From Aliarcobacter vitoriensis (GTDB lineage: Bacteria; Campylobacterota; Campylobacteria; Campylobacterales; Arcobacteraceae), in contig NZ_PDKB01000008.1 of NCBI RefSeq assembly GCF_003316695.1, forward strand, positions 62,001-126,000: a stretch of DNA of 64,000 nt, written 5' to 3'. Position 1 is the first letter of the stretch. Each line of letters begins with the position of its first letter. Position numbers and translations under genes: made by a program. This document shows, in pieces, positions 8,688-17,003 of this stretch. The notes beneath the pieces are model-generated. The model was not told the DNA's origin. It saw nothing but the letters and a program-made list of their open reading frames with translations, and searched no databases.

Positions 8688-9856
8688 AATTTTTTATAAA
8701 TAACAAAAGTAATAAAAATTAGAAAAATAAGTTCAAAGATAAACATTCTTTCAAAGCCAAAATTTGAAACAATTATCCCTGCAATTACAGCTGATAAAAT
8801 TCTTGTAAGTGAAAAGATACTTGATTGTATTGAGTAATCGATTGCTCGTGATTCTTTTCTTGAATAGTCCATAATCATAGAAAAAACTATTGCAGAAGAT
8901 AAAGCGATAGCCAAGGCTACAAAAGTAACACATATAATCAAATAATAAAATGTTAGATTATAGAATTCAATAAAAATTAATATTGATGTACTAAAAATAT
9001 TAAAAAACATAAAAATAATAAGTAGATTTTTCTTTGAAAATTTTTGTCCAATATAGTTGCTTAAAGCCCCTCCTAAAATGGCTATAAAACTTCCGTAAAT
9101 TCCCACATAAATAGCTACATCATCAGCTTTTATACCTTTGCTTATTAAATATGGTTTCATAAATACCCATAAAGCACTTATAGGAACAAAATAAAAACTT
9201 AAAATAAAAATCCAAATCCCTATATTTTCTTGTTTAAAAAAAGTGATAATATTTTTTAAAGATATTTTTTGAGAGTCAATTATTTCATCCTTTTCTTCTA
9301 TAAAATATAAAGCAAATAGGGAAAAAAGTATAAAACAAGCCATTAAAATAAATGTTAATCTCCAACCAAGATGATTAAAAATCAGTAAAAAAACACCTCC
9401 ACCTAACAAAGATGCCATACTATAAGCACTTATTTTATAACTTCCAGCACTAATTCTTTCTTCTTTTTTAAAAGTTTTTATAGCTAAAGCATTTAGTGGA
9501 ATATCCATAAAAGTTGAGATAAATGCAGTTACTAAAATAGCTATAAACACAGTATAAATACTATGCTCTAAAGATAAAAAACTGATGAAAATAAGTAAAA
9601 ATATATAGCTTATTCCTATATAAAATGTCCATTTTTTATAATGCTTTTTTTCAAATACAATTTTATCTATTGGTGGGGACATTAAAAACTTAAATACCAT
9701 AGGTAATCCCGCTAATTGAAAAAGCCCAATCAATGAAGCATCAAAACCTTTTATTTGTAAAATCATAGGAAGTCCCATCACAAAAAAAATCATAGGGGTT
9801 AAAATGGCTGTAAATAAAACTGAAAATAGGATATTCTTTTTTGTTAATTGATTCAT
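8684..9856 (-). CDS. MFS permease of the RhtX/FptX siderophore-uptake type
   Basis: An inner-membrane carrier of 390 residues with about 12 predicted membrane segments. The N-terminal block (MGLPMILQIKGF, then AGLPMVFKFLMSPPIDK near 47-63) has the pattern of RhtX and FptX, single-subunit permeases that move iron-siderophores such as rhizobactin 1021 and pyochelin across the inner membrane. It is the last gene of a four-gene operon that runs receptor, DUF2798 protein, methyltransferase, permease, with gaps of only 9, 2 and 1 bases. That order fits import through the outer membrane, then the inner membrane. The actual siderophore is not known. Confidence 0.8.
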   Translation of the reverse strand: MNQLTKKNILFSVLFTAILTPMIFFVMGLPMILQIKGFDASLIGLFQLAGLPMVFKFLMSPPIDKIVFEKKHYKKWTFYIGISYIFLLIFISFLSLEHSIYTVFIAILVTAFISTFMDIPLNALAIKTFKKEERISAGSYKISAYSMASLLGGGVFLLIFNHLGWRLTFILMACFILFSLFALYFIEEKDEIIDSQKISLKNIITFFKQENIGIWIFILSFYFVPISALWVFMKPYLISKGIKADDVAIYVGIYGSFIAILGGALSNYIGQKFSKKNLLIIFMFFNIFSTSILIFIEFYNLTFYYLIICVTFVALAIALSSAIVFSMIMDYSRKESRAIDYSIQSSIFSLTRILSAVIAGIIVSNFGFERMFIFELIFLIFITFVIYKKF

Positions 9857-9857
9857 T

Positions 9858-10847
9858 TTATTTCCTACAAATATGGATTTGACTAGGAGTCATAGGTGTA
9901 TCAAAGCTTGTATATGAGTTGATAGATTTAAAGCCAATATCTTCAAATATATTTGATAGTTCCATAGGTTTTAATATATCTTTACCTTGTAAATTTAAAG
10001 ATAAAAAGTAAAAAAAACTATTTTCATCAAGGCTATTTTTTGTATCTATTTCAACATGACAACTTACTAAGATACCGTTTGGATTTAAAGCATCGTAAAT
10101 CTTTTTTATCACATCTTTTTTATCTTTTAAAAAATAAAAAATATTGCTACACCAAATCAAATCATAGTTTTTACCAATATCATTTTTTTCAATATCACCA
10201 CTTAAAATTGAAACTCTTTTCTCTAATTTATACTCTTTGATATGCTCTTTTACTATATTTGTAACTTCTTTATAATCAAACAAAGTTGTTTTTAGTGTAG
10301 GGTGGTTTTTTGTAATTTCTAAACCAATAATCCCTGATGCACAACCTAAATCTAGCATTTTATCAAAGCTAGAAAACCCTTTTAGATTTTTTATAATATT
10401 CAGTGCTATTGGAGATATAAGGTTTTTTTGTTCTTGTTTTAAGAAAAGTTTTGAAGCATTTGCCCAAAGTTTTTCTGTTTTATTGTTTTCTAATTGTATA
10501 TCATCTTCTAAAATAGATTTAATCATATCTTTTCCATAAGTTATTAACTGTTTTCTATGTAAAAAGATATCGCCACAATATGAAGAAGTTCCATAAATAA
10601 AAGATTGTTTTGAAATAGTTGTATTAAAGTATTTATCTTCATTTATTTCAAGTAGTTCTATAAAAACTAAACTATCTAATAATATTTTAGTTTTATGTTC
10701 ATCTAATTTTATTTTTGAAGATAGCATAGAAACCGTATTTATACTTTCTTCAATTAGTTTAAAAAGTTTAAAATTTAAGGCAATTTCTAAAATTTCAGTT
10801 TTTTGTTGTACTAATAACATATTTAGATATTTATTTATATTTTGCAT
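9858..10847 (-). CDS. SAM-dependent methyltransferase in a siderophore-uptake operon
   Basis: A 329-residue protein with two parts: an N-terminal helical, winged-helix-like dimerisation domain (about 1-110) and a C-terminal Rossmann methyltransferase domain with SAM motif I (MLDLGCASGIIGLE) near residues 163-176. The layout is that of small-molecule O-methyltransferases (Methyltransf_2 with dimerisation domain). It is the third gene of the operon receptor-DUF2798-methyltransferase-RhtX-like permease; a GGA ribosome binding site overlaps the DUF2798 stop. No siderophore synthesis genes are nearby, so its substrate may be the imported siderophore or another metabolite. That role is inference. 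Confidence 0.75.
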   Translation of the reverse strand: MQNINKYLNMLLVQQKTEILEIALNFKLFKLIEESINTVSMLSSKIKLDEHKTKILLDSLVFIELLEINEDKYFNTTISKQSFIYGTSSYCGDIFLHRKQLITYGKDMIKSILEDDIQLENNKTEKLWANASKLFLKQEQKNLISPIALNIIKNLKGFSSFDKMLDLGCASGIIGLEITKNHPTLKTTLFDYKEVTNIVKEHIKEYKLEKRVSILSGDIEKNDIGKNYDLIWCSNIFYFLKDKKDVIKKIYDALNPNGILVSCHVEIDTKNSLDENSFFYFLSLNLQGKDILKPMELSNIFEDIGFKSINSYTSFDTPMTPSQIHICRK

Positions 10848-10849
10848 TT

Positions 10850-11074
10850 TTATCCTTTTATTATTTTAGAAACAATTTTTCGTACCAATGGTACAACAAC
10901 GCTGATAATGGGCACAGCAATAATAAATGCTTTTATCCATGCTTCAATCCACTTTATAAAAAAATCATCAATAAATCCTAAATTTATAAAAGTTACAACA
11001 AAGCTCATAATAAAGCTCATTATGGCACTCATAACAATAGCAAAAGCATATTTTTCATATTTTTTATTTATCAC
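10850..11074 (-). CDS. Small DUF2798 membrane protein
   Basis: A 74-residue protein with two membrane segments (about 9-31 and 43-66) joined by a short loop with a conserved-looking WIEAWIKAF stretch, and basic residues at both ends. Size and pattern match the DUF2798 family of short two-helix inner-membrane proteins of unknown function, often found near iron-uptake genes. It lies 9 bases after the receptor gene and 2 bases before the methyltransferase gene, so it is part of that operon. It could assist the permease; nothing in the sequence shows a catalytic site. Confidence 0.75.
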   Translation of the reverse strand: MINKKYEKYAFAIVMSAIMSFIMSFVVTFINLGFIDDFFIKWIEAWIKAFIIAVPIISVVVPLVRKIVSKIIKG

Positions 11075-11083
11075 TTTTAGTCC

Positions 11084-13063
11084 TTAAAATCTATAAGCTA
11101 ACTTGATACCAAATTCTGGTTCTTCTCTTAAAATAGTTGTTGTACCATTGAAATATGCACCTATTGCATCATGTTTTTTATCAAAAATATTATTCGCATA
11201 AAAATATATGTCGAAGTTATCGGCTTCATAACCTATTTTTGTATTTGCTAAAGTATAAGCTTTTTGTGAGTATTTATTTGCTTTGTCAAAATATGTCTTT
11301 CCATAACCATTAAAATCGATTCTGGCATATAATCCACTATTTGCTCTATATTGAGCTCCTAAATTAAAGTTATATTTTGGAGCAAGAGGATTGTAGTTTC
11401 CATCATAATTACCTACAACATCACTAAATTTATCAAAAGTTGTTTTATTGAAACCTCCACTTGCAAATAAACTTAATTCATTTGTCACTAAACCTTCAAT
11501 TTCTAACTCTATTCCTTTTGAAGTTGCACTTGCAGAGTTTGTTATAAAAACCGTGCCAACCATCAAAGTTTCTTCAACTTGCATATCTTTTATGTCCATA
11601 AAGTATATATTTGCATTGAATTTTAAACGATTATCAAAAAACATAGATTTAAATCCTAGATCATAAGATATTAAATTCTCTTCTTTGTAAGATTGTAAAT
11701 TAGTTGATGGTGCTAAAGGATTAAATCCACCACTTCTATATCCTTTTGCAACTGTAAAATAAGTCATTTGATTTTGGTTTATATCGTATTGAATTGCTAT
11801 TTTAGAAGAGATACTAGAAAAATCTTCTTCTAAATTTGTAGGAGTATTTTTAACTTTTAGTTCTTTTTTTTCCTTGTCATATCGAATACCACTATTTAAA
11901 GTCCAGCTATCACTTAAAGGATGAATAATATTAGCAAAAACTCCAATACTTTTTGAACTCATATCTTGTGGATTTGCAAAACCAGTAGGATTAAAAGGTG
12001 CAAATACTCTTGTGTATAAATCGTTATCTTGTTTATCTAAATAAATTCCAGATATAAATTCAGTTTTATTAAACATAGTTTCATATCTAAACTCTTGAGA
12101 AATTGTATCTAGTTTGTTTTGTTTATAAATATGTCTTAAAGTTAAAGGAGTAAAATCTGCATCTACTATAGCTTTATCCTTGTACTCTTTTTTTGTTGTT
12201 ATAGATTTTATTTTAGAGTTTTCATCTATATTATAATTTACATTTAAAGCAAAAGTTGTATCTTTTGGAGTAGAATTTCCTTTTAAATTTGAACTAACTT
12301 CTTTATTATTGTTTGTTGCACTTACCCAATTATGTGCTCCATTATCTTCTTTGTGAATTGATGATATTAAAGATATATCAAGATTATCAGTTGGAGTTGT
12401 TCTAAGGATTAATTTTCCATAATCACTTTTTTTGTCATTTTCATAGTCATTTGTAAGAGTGTTTTTTATAAAACCATCTTTTTGTTTATGTTTATAAGCT
12501 ATACCTACATAAAATTTATCTTTTACTATTGGAGTTGAAATATTTAGTCCAAAATCTCTTCTTCCTTCATTTCCGATTGTTGAAAAGAGTTTAGTTCGTA
12601 GTTCATTATCTGGTTGTTTTGTGATGATGTTTATAACTCCAGCTTCACTATTTTTACCATATAAAGTTCCTTGAGGTCCTCTTAAAACTTCAATTCTTTC
12701 TATATCTCCTAAAGAATCATCAAAGCCAAAAGCACTAGTATTTGGAACTCCATCTACATAAAGCCCAACTGGAGTAGAAAAAGATAAAACATTTCCACTA
12801 ATACCTCGAATTGAAGGCACAATTAATCCTTCTTGAGCAGTATTATAAAGCATCAAATTTGGAGTATATTTTGCAATATCTTCTAAACTTTCAATAGATT
12901 TATCTTCTATTGAAATATCATCAAAAGCAGAGATTGAAATAGGAACTTTTTGTATATTTTCCTCTTTCTTTTGTGCAGTTACTGTAATACTATCTAAGAT
13001 AGTTGTTTGTGCAAACAAGCAATTTGCTAGTAAAATAGAAATTGTTAGTTTTGATTTAAACAT
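11084..13063 (-). CDS. TonB-dependent receptor, first gene of uptake operon
   Basis: An outer-membrane receptor of 659 residues. The signal peptide ends at about residue 18 (LLANCLFAQ), then a TonB-box-like DSITVTAQK and a plug with NIQKVPISISAF, IRGISGN and RIEVLRGPQGTLYGKN (about 129-144). The barrel ends in FGIKLAYRF with a C-terminal aromatic residue. The plug words and barrel repeats resemble the receptors at 20675 and 25451, a FyuA-like/CirA-like group. It heads the operon with DUF2798, methyltransferase and permease genes and diverges from an AraC-type activator gene 109 bases away. The substrate is most likely a ferric siderophore. Confidence 0.9.
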   Translation of the reverse strand: MFKSKLTISILLANCLFAQTTILDSITVTAQKKEENIQKVPISISAFDDISIEDKSIESLEDIAKYTPNLMLYNTAQEGLIVPSIRGISGNVLSFSTPVGLYVDGVPNTSAFGFDDSLGDIERIEVLRGPQGTLYGKNSEAGVINIITKQPDNELRTKLFSTIGNEGRRDFGLNISTPIVKDKFYVGIAYKHKQKDGFIKNTLTNDYENDKKSDYGKLILRTTPTDNLDISLISSIHKEDNGAHNWVSATNNNKEVSSNLKGNSTPKDTTFALNVNYNIDENSKIKSITTKKEYKDKAIVDADFTPLTLRHIYKQNKLDTISQEFRYETMFNKTEFISGIYLDKQDNDLYTRVFAPFNPTGFANPQDMSSKSIGVFANIIHPLSDSWTLNSGIRYDKEKKELKVKNTPTNLEEDFSSISSKIAIQYDINQNQMTYFTVAKGYRSGGFNPLAPSTNLQSYKEENLISYDLGFKSMFFDNRLKFNANIYFMDIKDMQVEETLMVGTVFITNSASATSKGIELEIEGLVTNELSLFASGGFNKTTFDKFSDVVGNYDGNYNPLAPKYNFNLGAQYRANSGLYARIDFNGYGKTYFDKANKYSQKAYTLANTKIGYEADNFDIYFYANNIFDKKHDAIGAYFNGTTTILREEPEFGIKLAYRF

Positions 13064-13113
13064 TATGTTTCCTTTAATATGAAATTTATTTTGGCTAGTA
13101 TATACTTCAATAA

Positions 13114-13126
13114 ATTGATAGTCAAT
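13114..13126. promoter_or_regulatory. Palindrome ATTGA-TAG-TCAAT in receptor/AraC intergenic region
   Basis: Perfect 13-base palindrome in the 109-base gap between the divergent receptor (11084) and AraC (13173) genes, 50 bases before the receptor start. It has an iron-box-like AT-rich look but does not match the Campylobacter Fur consensus well. Candidate repressor site. Confidence 0.35.
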
Positions 13127-13134
13127 CTTAAGAT

Positions 13135-13168
13135 TATTCTAAAAGGTTTTATTTCTATTCTAAAGGTT
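13135..13168 (+). promoter_or_regulatory. Two direct repeats TATTCTAAA(A)GGTT spaced 21 bases: AraC-type operator
   Basis: Copies at 13135-13148 and 13156-13168 share the sequence TATTCTAAA, then GGTT, with starts 21 bases apart, which is two helical turns. AraC-family activators bind tandem direct repeats on one face of DNA. The second copy includes the ribosome binding site of the AraC gene, so binding would also block the activator's own expression. Confidence 0.55.
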
Positions 13169-13172
13169 AAAA

Positions 13173-14099
13173 ATGACTAAATTTTATTTAAAAGATTTGA
13201 TAACTTCAAATTTAAATAGTGAAAAAAATATTATAAAAAATAGTTTTCCCATAGAAGTAGGTAGTGATTATATGGAAAAAACACATATCCAAGATGGTTT
13301 GATTTTTTCAAAAACAAACTATAAATTAGAAAAAGAGATATTTTTAGAAGCAAAACAAAAAGAAAGAAAATTTGTAATTACAATATCACTTAATGGAAAT
13401 ACAAATTATATAAATAGTGATAAAAAAATCATTCCTTTTAAAGAGGGCTTTACAACAATATCATTATTTGAAGGGACACAAGGTTTTAGAGAGTTTAAAG
13501 ATAGATATATAAATCAAGTTAGATTGATATTAAGTGAAGAGTTTTTATTAAGGAATTTTAAAAAAAGTTTGGTTGAAAAATACTTTTATAATAGACAAAA
13601 TCTTCAATTATTAAGTTTTACAAAAACTTCTATTCATTCACAGCTTTTATTGAATGATATATTAAATTGCAAGTTTATTGGAGAGTTAGCAAGCATATAT
13701 AAACAAGGTAAAATTTTTGAATTATTATCTTTTGAAATTGCAAAACTTGAACAAAATGAAGATGATGTTTATCTTGATATGTATGATAAAAAAGCTCTTT
13801 ATAAAGCTAAAGAACTTTTATTACAAAATATACAAAATCCACCTTCAATTGTTGCTTTGTCTAAAATGGTTCATTTAAGTGAAGTAAAGCTAAAAAAAGG
13901 CTTTAAGCAACTATATAAAGCTAGTCCCTATCAATTTTTATTAACTCATAAAATGGATATAGCAAAAAATATGCTACAAAGTGGTGAATATAATATCAAT
14001 GAAATAGCTTTGCAAGTTGGTTATAAATTTGCAAATAATTTTACAAATGCTTTCTATAAAGAGTTTAAAATTCTCCCTAAAGATATTTTAAAAAAGTAG
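13173..14099 (+). CDS. AraC-family activator paired with receptor operon (PchR/YbtA type)
   Basis: A 308-residue cytoplasmic regulator. The C-terminal AraC DNA-binding domain (about 205-305) has two helix-turn-helices: one around IVALSKMVHLSEVKLKKGFK and one around INEIALQVGYKFANNFTNAF, followed by the family ending PKDILKK. The N-terminal part is a poorly conserved effector domain, as in PchR and YbtA, which sense the imported ferric siderophore and switch on the receptor gene. The gene diverges from the receptor operon at 11084 and has a direct-repeat operator upstream. Its 3' end overlaps mntP by 12 bases. The siderophore it would sense is unknown. Confidence 0.88.
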   Translation: MTKFYLKDLITSNLNSEKNIIKNSFPIEVGSDYMEKTHIQDGLIFSKTNYKLEKEIFLEAKQKERKFVITISLNGNTNYINSDKKIIPFKEGFTTISLFEGTQGFREFKDRYINQVRLILSEEFLLRNFKKSLVEKYFYNRQNLQLLSFTKTSIHSQLLLNDILNCKFIGELASIYKQGKIFELLSFEIAKLEQNEDDVYLDMYDKKALYKAKELLLQNIQNPPSIVALSKMVHLSEVKLKKGFKQLYKASPYQFLLTHKMDIAKNMLQSGEYNINEIALQVGYKFANNFTNAFYKEFKILPKDILKK

Positions 14100-14627
14100 T
14101 ATTTTAAAACCTATTAATATTAAAACAACTCCACCTAAAATTTCAGCTTTTCTCTCATATTTTTCACCACCACGGCTTCCAACATAAACACCAATATAAC
14201 TAATAACAAATGTAGTAAATCCAATGATAAATAAAGATAAATATATATTTACACTGAATAGATGAAGACTATATCCAGCTGCCATTGCATCAAGGCTTGT
14301 AGCTATTGCTAAAGTCAATAATATTTTATTTGTTACTTGTGATATCTCTTCTTCCACATTTTCATTAAATGCTTCATATAACATTTTCCCACCAATAAGT
14401 AAAAGCAAGATAAATGCTACGATTTTATCATATCCTTGAATATACTCTTTTAGTCCAATTCCACCTAAAAACCCTAAAAATGGCATAAGTGCTTGAAAAA
14501 TACCAAAAAATAGTCCAGCTTTTAAAGCCATAATTTTTAAATTTTGTCTGTTTTTTATTCCAAGCCCAATAGAAACTGCAAATGCATCCATACTTAGAGC
14601 AAATGCCAAAATTATAACTTCTAACAT
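14088..14627 (-). CDS. mntP: Manganese efflux pump MntP
   Basis: An inner-membrane protein of 179 residues with six predicted helices. The first repeat carries FALSMDAFAVSIGLG (about 9-23) and the second ATSLDAMAAGYSL (about 109-121); these paired Asp-containing helices form the manganese pathway in MntP (formerly YebN). Length matches the family. The gene overlaps the upstream MFS gene by 7 bases, so it is the last gene of the uptake operon that begins with the ABC half-transporters, or with the receptor at 20675. Its place there suggests that manganese is exported when iron-scavenging genes are active; that link is inference. No mntP-type yybP riboswitch is seen. Confidence 0.92.
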   Translation of the reverse strand: MLEVIILAFALSMDAFAVSIGLGIKNRQNLKIMALKAGLFFGIFQALMPFLGFLGGIGLKEYIQGYDKIVAFILLLLIGGKMLYEAFNENVEEEISQVTNKILLTLAIATSLDAMAAGYSLHLFSVNIYLSLFIIGFTTFVISYIGVYVGSRGGEKYERKAEILGGVVLILIGFKILLF

Positions 14628-15796
14628 AAAATCCCTTTTCTTTTATATAAAAGCGAGATTATAACCAAAATAGCAAAAATTAAACTTGCAAAAAAGAATG
14701 GAGCTTCGGGAGATATTTTATATAAAATTGTACTTAAAAGAGGTCCAACTATAATTCCAAAACCTTGAGCAGATGATACAGTTCCAGCTGCAACTCCTTG
14801 TTCATTTGCTTCTACACTATTTGAAGTGATTGCCATAAATGCAGGCATTATCATACCTAAACCAATAATTCCTATACAAAAAGCTAGAGTTAATTCAACT
14901 TGTGTAGAAATAATACCTATTAAAAAATATCCTATTGTTGCAAAAATTGAACCCAAAATAAGCCAAGTTATAGATTTGACATTTTTTAGTTTTGAAACAA
15001 TAATTTGAGTAGCTATAAATACAACTCCAATTATTGCTAAGATATATCCAGTAACTTTTGCAGCCTCAATTTCACCCATTTGAAATTTATCTAAGATAAA
15101 AAATCCTAAACAAACTTGTGAAGTAACAATACTAAACATAGTTATAAATGATGCAATCATAGGAAGTCGTAATCTCTTATCAAAAAAACGTAATGGAGTA
15201 TCTTTTGTTTTTTCTATTTTCTTATCTTTTTCTAAAAAGAAAAATACTATAAAAACTGCGATTAGTGGCAAAATTGCTGCTACATAAAGTGGAGTTGCAA
15301 GTCCAAAACTAGCCAATGTTCCACCTAAAACTGGTCCTAAAATCATACCTAAACCGTTTGATGCTCCAAGACTTGCCATATATGAAGTTCTTTTTTCTGG
15401 TGCAACCTTATCTGCAATTAAAGCATTTGATACAGGAGGAACAGCTGAATAAAATACTCCTATTAGCAATCTTGTAGTCATCAAAACTAAAAGTGAAACT
15501 ATCACAAGAGGAACAGTAACAACTGCATAATTTACAAATATTGCTAAAAGTAAATATGATATAAAAAATCCAAATATTGCAAGAAGTAAGATATTTTTTC
15601 TTCCGTGAATATCACTTTTTTTACCCCAAAATCTTGATAAAAATATCCAAGCAACTCCTGCAAGTGCAACCATAACTCCTGCGTGCCACTCTTGTAAGCC
15701 TAATTTTCGTATGATTGGACCAACTACGGCTAAAAAAGCCATCATTGAAGATACACATAAAATTGTAATAAGCATTAAAGGTTTAATCTCTTTCAC
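14621..15796 (-). CDS. MFS transporter, DHA1-like, in siderophore operon
   Basis: An inner-membrane carrier of 391 residues with about 12 membrane segments. The loop after the second helix has the MFS motif A variant SRFWGKKSDIHGRKN (about 54-68), and helix 5 has the LGMILGPVLGGTLA antiporter-like motif C near 148-161. Motif C is typical of proton-driven exporters, so this protein more likely exports than imports. It overlaps the upstream RhtX-like gene by 14 bases and mntP by 7. In a scavenging operon it could expel the iron-free siderophore after iron release, but it could also be a drug exporter. Confidence 0.75.
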   Translation of the reverse strand: MKEIKPLMLITILCVSSMMAFLAVVGPIIRKLGLQEWHAGVMVALAGVAWIFLSRFWGKKSDIHGRKNILLLAIFGFFISYLLLAIFVNYAVVTVPLVIVSLLVLMTTRLLIGVFYSAVPPVSNALIADKVAPEKRTSYMASLGASNGLGMILGPVLGGTLASFGLATPLYVAAILPLIAVFIVFFFLEKDKKIEKTKDTPLRFFDKRLRLPMIASFITMFSIVTSQVCLGFFILDKFQMGEIEAAKVTGYILAIIGVVFIATQIIVSKLKNVKSITWLILGSIFATIGYFLIGIISTQVELTLAFCIGIIGLGMIMPAFMAITSNSVEANEQGVAAGTVSSAQGFGIIVGPLLSTILYKISPEAPFFFASLIFAILVIISLLYKRKGILC

Positions 15797-17003
15797 TATT
15801 TTCCTTTTTTAAAATATATTCGATTTTTGTTGATAAAAGCATTGCTAATACTCCTATAAAAGCACAAATAAATATGATTTTCTCATAACCTAAAATTCCT
15901 GACATTGATACAGATAATGAGCTAAATAATATTCCTGAAAACATATAAATACTATGTTGTACTGCAAACTGTGAAGCTGGAGTTTTAGAAGATGATAAGT
16001 CCATCATAATTGTTGTCATAAGAACTTGTGATGGAGTATAAAACATAAATATAACTCCTATTATAAACATTACAAATATTTCATTATGGTGATATTTAAA
16101 TAGTAATAACATCATCAATATACCAACAATTTGTCCAATCGCAGCAAATATTAAAATATTTTTTTTACCAAATTTATTTATGACATAAGAAGCACCAAAA
16201 GATGCTAGAAATCCTATTCCATAACCTATTATATGAACAGCAAAACCAATTTTGGCTAAATCCCAACCTAAATCAACTAAAAGTGGAGTTGTAAGTCCAA
16301 AAGCTGAACTAATTGTAGCTGGATATAAAAAAAGTAAAATAAACCAAAGCTTTTTTTGTTTTGTTTTCCAAAAAGTTAAAAATTGTTTATAATCAATTTT
16401 TTCTATCAAATTTGGGTGTTTCATAGTTGGTTCAGTAAAAAAAAGTATTTGAATAAGTGAAATTGCAGTGATTATAGTCATAATATACATAGTAAAATGC
16501 CAACCAATTTTTGAGTATAGTATAAGTCCTATTCCTCCACCTAAAACCATACCAATAAGTCCACCAGATACTTTGATAGCATTTATTATAGAACGCTCTT
16601 TTTTAAATGTTATTTTAAATGCAAAAGCATCAAGTGCAACACTTTGTGAAGATGCAAAAAATGCAACCAATATTGCTAAAATTATGATTATTTTTAAGTG
16701 GTCATTTATATGCAAAATAGAGATTGAAAATAATGCTATGACCATCAAAGATTGGAAAATGATAATCCAAGCTCGATAGTGTCCCATTTTCTTAAAATAT
16801 ATTCTATCTATAAATGGAGCCCATAAAAATCTAAATACCCAAAAAAGCCCAAGCATATATATAAATCCAAGATTTTCTAAAGGAACACCATTTTGTCGTA
16901 AAATCCCTATAAAGGCTTCCATAAAGAAGCCTAAAGCTAAAAATTGAGTTGTATAAAGGCTAAACAACAAGGTCAAATTTGACCAAGTTAATTTTTTTTT
17001 CAT
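15783..17003 (-). CDS. MFS permease of the RhtX/FptX/YbtX group
   Basis: A 406-residue inner-membrane protein with about 12 helices. The start region (FMEAFIGILRQNGVPLENLG, then FRFLWAPFIDRIYF near 55-68) has the same pattern as RhtX and FptX, and as the permease at 8684. These permeases carry iron-loaded siderophores into the cytoplasm. The gene sits between a DHA1-type MFS gene and two ABC half-transporter genes, with 14-base and 4-base overlaps, so all are translationally coupled. Having both an MFS permease and an ABC pair in one operon is like the yersiniabactin locus (ybtPQX). Confidence 0.8.
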   Translation of the reverse strand: MKKKLTWSNLTLLFSLYTTQFLALGFFMEAFIGILRQNGVPLENLGFIYMLGLFWVFRFLWAPFIDRIYFKKMGHYRAWIIIFQSLMVIALFSISILHINDHLKIIIILAILVAFFASSQSVALDAFAFKITFKKERSIINAIKVSGGLIGMVLGGGIGLILYSKIGWHFTMYIMTIITAISLIQILFFTEPTMKHPNLIEKIDYKQFLTFWKTKQKKLWFILLFLYPATISSAFGLTTPLLVDLGWDLAKIGFAVHIIGYGIGFLASFGASYVINKFGKKNILIFAAIGQIVGILMMLLLFKYHHNEIFVMFIIGVIFMFYTPSQVLMTTIMMDLSSSKTPASQFAVQHSIYMFSGILFSSLSVSMSGILGYEKIIFICAFIGVLAMLLSTKIEYILKKENSERD

